From contig JAODUO010000639.1 in the NCBI GenBank assembly GCA_025642075.2, positions 145,001-209,000 of the forward strand: a DNA stretch of 64,000 bases, given 5' to 3'. The notes under the pieces were generated by a model that saw only the letters and a list, made by a program, of their open reading frames with translations, was not told the origin of the DNA and ran no database searches. Positions 27,452 to 64,000 of the stretch are shown here, piece after piece. The position numbers and the translations under genes are program-made. This DNA comes from Ridgeia piscesae (taxonomy: Eukaryota > Annelida > Polychaeta > Sabellida > Siboglinidae). Within the stretch, counting starts at the first letter, position 1. Every line of letters starts with the position of its first letter.

Positions 27452-28928
27452 TTTCGCATACACAAGTTCAGTCTTTGTGTTTATGTTATGTCCGGTTCAG
27501 TTGTAAATTTAGCTGCATAAGCCGCCTTATTTAGTGCCTTGCGTCGTGACGGTTTGTGTGGGCGGTCCCGGGCGCAACCCTGTCACCCCAATTTTAATTA
27601 TAAACAGGACTCACGTTGATCGTACACAATGATAAGCCCATTTGACAGTTTCCGATTGTGCGCACTTTCTCTGGTCGTTCAGAGTAATTGCCAAAATTAT
27701 AACACCCAAACTTCAGCGGCCCGAATAGCAGTATCCCCGGCCTAATAAATAACTATTGTTTTGGTCTTCGCTTGACTCACATCCGGAAGTTGACATTGAC
27801 ATTACCGCCGTCTCCCGGCTACAGCGGAAACTAGTAAGATCTATCACAGCTCAGTCGCGTTGATAACTCAGATAGCGCGTTTCAGCGATATAAGTACAGT
27901 AACATGCTTATTTGGCGAAGGGAATAAACAATACTTTAGGGAAAATAAATGAAACGTATTATGTGTTGATGTTACAAAACGAATACAAATATTATTTTCC
28001 AATAATTCTGTAATTTACAGCATGTTCACCAGAGGTCAGCATCCGCAGTGTTACTGAGCGATAAATAAGGTCAGTACAGCTACAGGTACTACGACAGGTG
28101 ACAATATGCATTGCACAGTACACATGCTCCACCGTTTCTTTATTGCGTGTATCGGAAAATATTGTATAAGTAATGAATTAGTTTAATTCATTATGTTTGT
28201 TAAACAAATTTGCGCATAGTGTGATATGAAGCAGGTAGTAGTGCAGACTGCAGACTCATACTTGTAGAGACTGTCTAGTCTATACTGAAACCTGTATAGC
28301 CTATAGGTTGGAGCCTGGGTGCACTTGCTGGATAGGTGCAATCTGGAGATAGCGTTGTATCTCGCTGCGTAATCCTTTGATACTAAGTCTATGGTTTCCG
28401 CGGATTGTGCACCCATCTGCAGGTTGCGGACGTCCAACAACTGCAGCGTGACATTTTCAAACAAAGATACTGCACGCATATAGCTCAGGGGCTTTGGCCT
28501 TGTAAATATAAAACACAAATTAATTAATTCCAAACCAATTGGACGTGGGTGGGTTGGTGAAGGGTCCATTTAAAAATGGAAAATTTAGTTTAGTACTCCG
28601 CAGTAAATAAAAAATGTAGACAAATTCTGCTCTATATAGGCCCTACATTTTAAACTGTGTCTGTGCACGTGTGTTTTTATATAATAAACTAGTTGCAAAT
28701 TGCTGACGCATAATATATTCTAACCAGTCTTATCAATAGAAAGAATTGTGGCCTTGTCTGTATATACCCCTGTAATTATTTTCGCAACTCCGTCATTATA
28801 ATATATGATTATCTGTATCGAGTTAATGTCGATTATATAATTCTTCATCTGTTTTCAGCGCCATGTAGTTTGTTTCTCCACTGACATGGATATGTTGCTG
28901 GGAGCGACGAGCACAACCCGTTGTTAAC
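27452..28928. promoter_or_regulatory. Shared 5' region of two divergent genes
   Basis: The transporter starts at 27451 (minus) and the DAD-motif protein at 28929 (plus), so about 1.5 kb separates divergent starts. The part near 27540-27850 is GC-richer. At 28848-28858 a CTGTTTTCAG acceptor suggests a 5' UTR intron ending just before the second gene's start. A 128-codon minus-strand open frame at 28183-28569 has no recognisable domain. No TATA box can be assigned. Confidence 0.4.
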
Positions 28929-30359
28929 ATGTATCTGGGAACAGCAAGGGGCTACCAAACGACCCGCAGATATTGCTTGGTGTTGTCCAAGATAGAGAAA
29001 CCCTTACAGAAACACAGATGGTGTGTTCTGGTCGTCTTCTCCGTAGCATTGATCTACGTCCTAGCCCGGCGTGACAACTACGCTGACCCTCCGATTGTCA
29101 CTGACGAGAGTGCGGCGACAGCTCGACCACGAGGCAAAGCACAAGGTGCGATGACCATCACCAGTCGACCAGTAATTAAACATGAAGGTGATTCTACGGA
29201 CACCGTTCGAGCAATTGGTGAATATGACAGAGAGAAGGCACCGGACATAATGGCAGCGCTATTGAAGGGTGCTGACGATTCAGTTGCCAGCGATACTCGG
29301 GTCCGACCCGGTGAACCTTCAACGCTCATACATCAAACTCCAGAAAAACTTCCCGCATTGAATGCAAAGCCAGACCAGAAGAGTGGTTTGCAATCGAGTT
29401 CTGCCTACAGGGTTATTGTCAATACCCCGTGTGTTGTCATATTAGCGGGGAATCAGTCCCATAAACGATACGCCGTGTTCTCAGCAAATTCGGACGACAA
29501 GGATTACACGTATGCCTTCCTGTTGCCGCTCACGACGATGTCCTGGCGACGCATCGGATACGGAAGTATCGTCTTAATCGTGGGCAGGCTGCAGGACTGG
29601 CGCGACGTGCCTCTCACGAACTACATCCTCGAGTGTACTCTTTCCCAGGGCGCCATCGTCGTGTTCTTGCAAGGCGCCGCGGCAGGCAACTCCGTTATGC
29701 TCAGTCAAACTAGCCGTCTTTTTGCAGCTGCACTTGTGCCGCTTAACGACACTTCGCAGACGGTTCTGGTGACATCAGACGCCGACATTTGGCCGGTGGA
29801 CGAACATCTATACACTATTGAATCAAACATTACGTCAGTCCGTAGTATCAACGCCTTCTGTTGCGGCGAGTTCCTACACAGAGGTCACACCTACCGTATG
29901 CTCCCGTTGACGAACATCGTCGCTACCGTCGCTACCTGGCGAATGTTGATTCGCCAGAAGGGGGCGCTGCCGTCGTGCCCGGACGACATCGTCGCCTACT
30001 TCGCGCGAGAGTTCGGCGAGCTGGCGAGACGTGGCGTGAGAAAGGGCGAGAACGAGGGATGGTTCATGGACCAGCACATGGCGAGCCTCTGGCTGGTCGA
30101 CTGGAAGCGCCAGCATGGCAACGAGTCGGTGCGCTACGTGAGGAGAGACATCGCGCGAGACCGCATCGACAGCAACCGCTGGTTCCCGTACGTGATACGC
30201 GACCTCAAGGACGCGCACGTGCTGCTCGTGACGCACACGGACGCCGTCTGGCGGCGAGTGAGGCCGCTGTTGAAGCTCCTCTACGGACTCACGTCGACAG
30301 AGTTTCTCTGGTGCGAACAGTATCGGGACGGCTTCCTACGCAGGTTCTCACCCATGTAA
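28929..30359 (+). CDS. Type II membrane protein with DAD motif, glycosyltransferase-like
   Basis: One uninterrupted 476-codon frame. Residues about 31-47 (WCVLVVFSVALIYVLA) form a single membrane anchor after a short basic N-terminus, the layout of Golgi type II enzymes. A low-complexity stem follows (to about residue 155), then a folded domain starting near VVILAGNQSHKRYAVF. Within it TSDADIWP resembles the DxD metal/nucleotide-sugar site of GT-A glycosyltransferases, preceded by GAIVVFLQGAA and followed by NAFCCGEFLHRG and EGWFMDQHM. I do not recognise the exact family or substrate. Several NxS/T sites suit luminal exposure. Base composition rises to strongly GC-rich in the last 400 bases. 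Start choice: first ATG after a likely 5' UTR acceptor at 28858. An intronless coding region could also indicate an old retrocopy. Confidence 0.8.
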   Translation: MYLGTARGYQTTRRYCLVLSKIEKPLQKHRWCVLVVFSVALIYVLARRDNYADPPIVTDESAATARPRGKAQGAMTITSRPVIKHEGDSTDTVRAIGEYDREKAPDIMAALLKGADDSVASDTRVRPGEPSTLIHQTPEKLPALNAKPDQKSGLQSSSAYRVIVNTPCVVILAGNQSHKRYAVFSANSDDKDYTYAFLLPLTTMSWRRIGYGSIVLIVGRLQDWRDVPLTNYILECTLSQGAIVVFLQGAAAGNSVMLSQTSRLFAAALVPLNDTSQTVLVTSDADIWPVDEHLYTIESNITSVRSINAFCCGEFLHRGHTYRMLPLTNIVATVATWRMLIRQKGALPSCPDDIVAYFAREFGELARRGVRKGENEGWFMDQHMASLWLVDWKRQHGNESVRYVRRDIARDRIDSNRWFPYVIRDLKDAHVLLVTHTDAVWRRVRPLLKLLYGLTSTEFLWCEQYRDGFLRRFSPM

Positions 30360-30587
30360 CGTTTACGGGGCAGGAGGAACAGACGAGTCTGTTCTGACAG
30401 GTCTTCAAGTCTTACAAAAAAAATACTGCTGAAAGTTATATTTCACTATACTGCCGTTTGCAACGTCTTTGTATGTTAAATTAATGAATAAGTTAACAGA
30501 ATTAATATGTCAAAGAGAAAACATGCAAATTAATTGTACATTAAGTGTCCCTGTCCAGCAGTTTGTTATGTCACTGTTGGCTAAAAT

Positions 30588-30593
30588 AATAAA
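30588..30593 (+). terminator. Candidate polyadenylation signal
   Basis: AATAAA about 230 bases after the TAA stop of the 28929-30359 gene. Confidence 0.5.
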
Positions 30594-30599
30594 TAAGGG

Positions 30600-32660
30600 T
30601 TAATAGAATAAGTATAATACATATATTATATAAATTAAGTAATTGTACATAACGTGTAAATCTTTATTAGCATGATTTTAATTCTGGTGGTGGTGTATTT
30701 TATATATATTTTTTAAACTTCAGTGTACATGCGGAAGGTTGTTTGGACGTAACCACATATCGCGGATGTAGGATAACGGATGTTTTGTGAAACTTGGGAC
30801 CTCCTAGAAAATAATAAAATATTCCAGATGTCAAAAACAGCTACCTACTTTTCGCTTCAGATCCCAACAGCACCCGGTCCTCCAATGTTTACTTACTCCG
30901 ACAGAACTGAGCTTCCGAAGTCCTATGAAATTGAGACTTCCCAGATTTTTCAAGTCAGAAATTGGTACCGTGAATTTTAGCGACGCAGAATCGCCGCCTA
31001 TTGACCTGAACGTTAAAAACATCTAAGCCAGTAGGCCAATATTTATTTGTCAAATAATAGTGTAACCGGTCGTATCCTGTACGCCTTGCCATTGGTGTGG
31101 TAAGCGAGGTGTAATTTAACAACTTTCAGACGACTTAGCAAACGAGCTACCATTGTATAAGTAAAGGGAAAACCCCCATTTTTGTGAACTTTGACCTCCA
31201 GAAAAAATTATTCCTTCAAAAATAACGGCCATTTTGTTAAACCCAAACAGGGCCTCCAAATTTTTTTTAATGACGAAATTTCCGAATCCAAAATTAATTA
31301 ATTTTTAATAAAATTTACCTTTTGGGAACGTGTTTTGTTGGGTGGATTCCCAAGTTAAAAAATCGATAGGAATTATTTCTTTTTAGGACGATATTTCGCG
31401 TGGGCCTGCGCATGTAGGCGTCTGTAGCTAATAATCGCAACAAGTTTATCAACACAACATGCACACCATATTAAACCAAGATTCCTTATTACAAAACTAA
31501 TAAAATTCGACTCACATCGACGTTTCGACCGCCATCGGTGGCCTTTATCAGGAACTGTATCTTCATAGCTCGCACCGCCATCTGACGAGCAGTGAAGACA
31601 ACTACGACAACAATAATGTCCCTAGTAGGATGCCGTTTATGGAGATTGTTGCCCTGTCCACAACGTCTCAAATACATGCTCCCTGATTGTTGACGTTTTA
31701 TAAACGTTTGATCAATTATATAAAATACTCCGCATATTGATCTCACCTAGTTGGCTTATAATTTCAGGATTTCCCTTTAAAAATACCTTTTTTTAAAGAC
31801 AGTTTGCCTTGTGACCATTCGAAGTGTCATTCCAAATACAGTACAAATACAGTACTGCCTTTTATAGAAAGTATCGCGCTGTAACTTTATTAACACGTCC
31901 TGCCATAAATAATATGTATGCAGTGAACACGTATTGATAAACAATGTTAGCTGAGTGGGAACAGGAGTGGGGGCATGTTGGCCTGATTGGGCATAGGTGG
32001 CTCCGACTCCGAGGGGTCAAGGGGAACCTTATTTAATCTTTGATTTGTTTAGACTCCAACTGTTATAAATAAGGGATATCTACTATTAATACGTTGCACA
32101 CAAATGCTGGATGTAGTGAATGAGTGCGGCGTAACGAGGTAACGGGACGCTGACGGTTGCCCGAGTTGCGTAACGACGCCACCTGGCTTAATAGTTCTGT
32201 CGGTTCCCCATTTGTCAACACCCCGTCTCCTTCACCGCAACCCGTCTTCCAATGTGACGATCCCAGACTGCTCAACGGCTGAGCGATTGATGATTGACGG
32301 CGGAGAGGACGGTTTATTGCGAGACCCAAAGGATACAATAGCAGGTTTTTGTCCAACCCTATTCAGGATCCAACCCTATTGTGGTATTTGTGGATGAATG
32401 TGACGTTGCCCCTATTTTCATTGTAAAACCCTGTCGTCAACACAGTCACTTGATATGTTGTGAACAATTCTTCCAAACGATGGTCTTAATAATACGTCGC
32501 AAGATTGTATATAAGCGATTCCTTCTCCCATAGCTCTGAGATCCCTGGAATGTAGCTGAGCCGCAGCCGAATGTCTCCACTCGCCAGGAGGAGCTGTATG
32601 TTGCGTTACGTTACGCGTCCAACAATAGCGTCACGTGATATCGTACTTCTTCATCGTCCT
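30600..32660. other. Intergenic, no gene recognised
   Basis: Contains a possible Penelope-type ribozyme remnant near 31.5 kb (listed separately) and short unrecognised open frames on both strands (for example 32063-32356 minus). Confidence 0.45.
31504..31562 (-). other. Degenerate hammerhead-ribozyme-like motif, possible Penelope remnant
   Basis: On the minus strand CTGATAA is followed by a stem candidate (GGCCACC, loop GAT, GGCGGTC, one mismatch and one G-T pair) and then GAAAC and GTC. This is the order of the hammerhead core (CUGAUGA, stem II, GAAA), with one core base changed. Penelope-like retroelements of animals are known to carry such ribozymes in their terminal repeats. No reverse transcriptase is attached here. 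The core change means cleavage is doubtful. Confidence 0.4.
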
Positions 32661-32664
32661 GCGT

Positions 32665-32757
32665 ATGGCGTGTATGTACGGTAAGACAAAGGCAGCGTCG
32701 GAGGCGGATGACTTTAGCGACTACTGGCCGTGGCAGTGGGATAGTGAAGCGGATGAT
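32665..32757 (+). CDS. Alternative first exon of the transposase-derived gene
   Basis: ATG at 32665 opens 31 codons (MACMYGKTKAASEADDFSDY, then a W-rich acidic end) and stops exactly at a GAT|GTGAGT donor in phase 0, the same phase as the first exon at 33458-33562. It could therefore splice to 33734 or 37067 and give a different N-terminus. Both candidate first exons encode short acidic, Trp-containing peptides. It might instead belong to a separate small gene; no promoter was identified. Confidence 0.45.
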
Positions 32758-33457
32758 GTGAGTTCCGTGTAGATGCTTGTGATAATGACTTCTGGAATAC
32801 TAGTTTTTATTTATAGAATCCCTGTATTAATGTCAAACCAAAAGTCGGTGCGCCGTCATGTCATACGTGCACGTCATACGTACATAACCGGTACCCACAT
32901 ATCTAGTAGCTTTATAGGTTTCCTCAATCGTTTTTAACATTGTGACGGTTGCGGAATTGATATAATATTATTATGCATTCGTTCAGTGATGAGCTTTACA
33001 GAGGAAGGCAAATCAGTTACACTGTATGTGACGGAATCTAAATTACGGAGAGATGGATGCAGTAACTTGTTAAAGTGGTGGTATTTCCCGCCAAATCCTT
33101 AACCGGAAATGTATGTTTCAAAACAGACATTACTATACAAAGACATTGACGAAACATTGTGTCATTTGTGATAAAAATTGTATTTCTGTTTATATTTCTG
33201 TATTTCTCGTTAAAGCTATATACATTTTACAGTTATTATTATTAAACATTGTATTATATCGCCTATACAAGGTAGATGTCGTTCTTTAATTAAAAACTTG
33301 ACTGGCTAGACGATAATTGGGGTAAAATACTGAAACGAATGACGTAACGTGAACGTCATTTGCTGCGGACAATCAGCTCTTACATCGCGAGTGAGACACT
33401 GGCTACTTTGGATGTCGAGTACTACCACAGACGTTGAATAAAATATAAAATAACATT

Positions 33458-56278
<22,821 letters not shown>

Positions 56279-56689
56279 GGTGCGCGCGAGACGCACCGGA
56301 AGGCGTCCTGTCATCGGTCTCCGTTGGCTCGCGTCTGGTTCCGATCTGGTCACGAGAGACCGAAGCGTTACACGCGAAAATTTTATGATGTACCCTGTTC
56401 CGGCGACGCGATATTTCCTTTATTATCGCTCACACTAAACATCATTCGTAACGTCGCTCTTGGATTGTAATAACACAGACGATGTAAAGCAGCGCGGCAG
56501 GACATGTTACTACTAAAAAGGATATATGTTCAACAGCATTGGCCAGGGCAACCAAAGACAGGAATTGTGGTATTGTTGGCCACCTCTCTGTCTCTGTTTG
56601 AACCCGGCCGTATAAACTGTTTAGACATCAGTAAATTGTCGTTATGTGTTTTATGTAAAATACATTGACAGCAGACATGCAAATTTGTA

Positions 56690-56695
56690 AATAAA
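56690..56695 (+). terminator. Candidate polyadenylation signal of transposase-derived gene
   Basis: AATAAA about 410 bases after the TGA at 56276-56278. Confidence 0.55.
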
Positions 56696-57010
56696 CCATG
56701 TATTTGTATTCATCTGTGTTAAGTGCAATATTTTAATGTGTATCCATTTCAAATATATACATCATAAATATGTCGAATCATTCACAAATCCTACTAACTA
56801 TTGGGTCTGTTACGATTAAATCCCTCTCCATACGACATGTTATGTTAGCCACATATCTTGCTGTTTCAAATTGCAGAGGTCGTTCAACATTCGTTGCTGA
56901 TCAGTAGGCGAATTTCAGAGGCGTTTTCGAAGTTCGATGTGTAGCTGAATTAGGCCGCATAAATAAAACATCCAATTTCAAAGGCGTAACATAGTTAACC
57001 TTGCAGGGTT

Positions 57011-57014
<4 letters not shown>

Positions 57015-57079
<65 letters not shown>

Positions 57080-57123
57080 TATATATATATATATATAATA
57101 CATATATATATATATATATATAT

Positions 57124-57172
<49 letters not shown>
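57015..57172. repeat. (TA)n block
   Basis: Three TA runs with ACATT and AAA interruptions in the intergenic space before NDNF. Confidence 0.95.
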
Positions 57173-57173
<1 letters not shown>

Positions 57174-57907
57174 ATAGCTCACTGTACAGTTACGCCGCTC
57201 TACTTACGTAAATAGACCTACAAAGGAAACACGTGTCGCCTCAATAATCCACAATGGCAGCGTCGTCGATACAACATCAAGTGGCGTCTAATCACTGTGC
57301 GTAATACTCACGGAAAGCCGCGAGTTATTAGAAATGTACAACAAGCGCACGTAGCCTTTGCGACGACACCGGATAAGCCACATGGCGACCTGTAACGTTA
57401 AGCAGCTACGTTGCCAAATTGTTTTCCATTTAAGTATCGCGTAAACATGCAGTTTCTTTTTCAGTATCGCAATGACACAACAGTGCTGATGCGCGTTCGT
57501 CTTGCGTTAGTGTGATTAAGCTACTTTTGCCAGAACCAGTTTTCGTGTCTCGTAACCGATGACACAGTTTTGAGGTAACAGTATCCGTCCAGCATCTCCC
57601 GTGTTGTTTCACTTTGACGTCAAATAGTTATGAAGTTGACCAGACTGAATGTGTTTCACGTACACCAGCAACTCCGGTAGGTGGCAGCATTTTTCTTCTT
57701 GTCACGATACAGGCCAGTTCGATTAGGTGTGTATATCAATAGGGCCAACTCAGGCGCTGTCTAAATGCAGAGTCAATGCGAATAATATACCGAGATCCGT
57801 TTGCGGTGTTCTACTCAGAAGAAGAACAGCGCCACCTGTCCACGATGTCCGTCACGATATCCCTGTCCTATTACGTCATGTCCCTCGTGGTTACCGTTGG
57901 CGTCCAT

Positions 57908-63830
<5,923 letters not shown>

Positions 63831-64000
63831 TTTAGGACAAAGAATTATGTGTCTACATCCGAAATGTGTGCAATAATTTATTACAGCAGAGACGTCTGAT
63901 AACAGAACACAGAAACACAATCACCGATGATCGATGAAATATTACAACAAAGAATAACATGTGGCTAGACAGAATGTATAATTCATTACATCACATCTGT
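63831..64000. other. Upstream of NDNF exon 1, window edge
   Basis: About 170 bases before the NDNF start. No TATA box or further exon is evident. The 5' UTR, and perhaps an upstream non-coding exon, extends beyond the window. Confidence 0.4.

Larger units (their letters stand above)
56279..57907. other. Tail-to-tail intergenic region
   Basis: The 3' ends of the transposase-derived gene (stop 56278, plus) and NDNF (stop 57908, minus) face each other. The region holds the AATAAA at 56690, a (TA)n block and otherwise nothing recognisable. Confidence 0.6.

Noticed and set aside
28183..28569. 128-codon minus-strand frame between two genes
   Set aside because: No domain, no partner exon; length is within chance for this composition.

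Overview
The window is animal nuclear DNA, most likely from a marine invertebrate; the phylum cannot be fixed from sequence alone. Reasons: genes are split by GT-AG introns, coding exons are GC-richer than AT-rich introns, AATAAA signals follow stops, arrays of (AC)n, (TA)n, penta- and hexanucleotides are very long, and many decayed non-LTR retrotransposons (LINEs) are present. Nothing bacterial or viral was seen.

Four host genes can be supported. (1) 27451 to 18946, minus: an SLC36-type amino-acid transporter, eight coding exons, 603 aa, with a Thr-rich mucin-like loop. (2) 28929-30359, plus: an intronless-coding type II membrane protein of 476 aa with a DAD motif, probably a Golgi glycosyltransferase-like protein. 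(3) 33458-56278, plus: nine phase-compatible exons giving a 1,001-aa protein whose last 750 residues are a CACTA/EnSpm (Tnp2-like) transposase and whose first 80 residues carry a transmembrane helix; alternative first and transmembrane exons also exist. The first catalytic Asp appears to be missing, so this looks like a domesticated transposase anchored in a membrane. It is the most unusual object here. (4) 63830 to 57908, minus: NDNF, a secreted fibronectin-III neurotrophic factor, three exons, 577 aa, tail-to-tail with gene 3.

Layout: 1-15.6 kb is gene-poor and made of simple repeats, LINE 3' ends, a palindromic inverted-repeat element (7.1-8.4 kb) and a SINE-like unit. 15.6-18.8 kb is AT-rich with no gene seen. 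18.9-27.5 kb is the transporter and 28.9-30.4 kb the Golgi-type protein. 32.7-56.3 kb is the transposase-derived gene. Its introns hold a 4-kb terminal-inverted-repeat transposon with a broken Academ-like gene (38.3-42.4 kb), a nest of two opposed LINEs (50.2-53.7 kb) and many arrays. 57.9-63.8 kb is NDNF, with LINE debris in intron 1.

Two recurring patterns deserve attention: minisatellites whose unit copies the exon end and 5' splice site (exons at 37.1 and 38.0 kb), and simple-sequence arrays lying within about 10-90 bases of 3' splice sites in several genes. The genes show no shared pathway; they are ordinary chromosomal neighbours.
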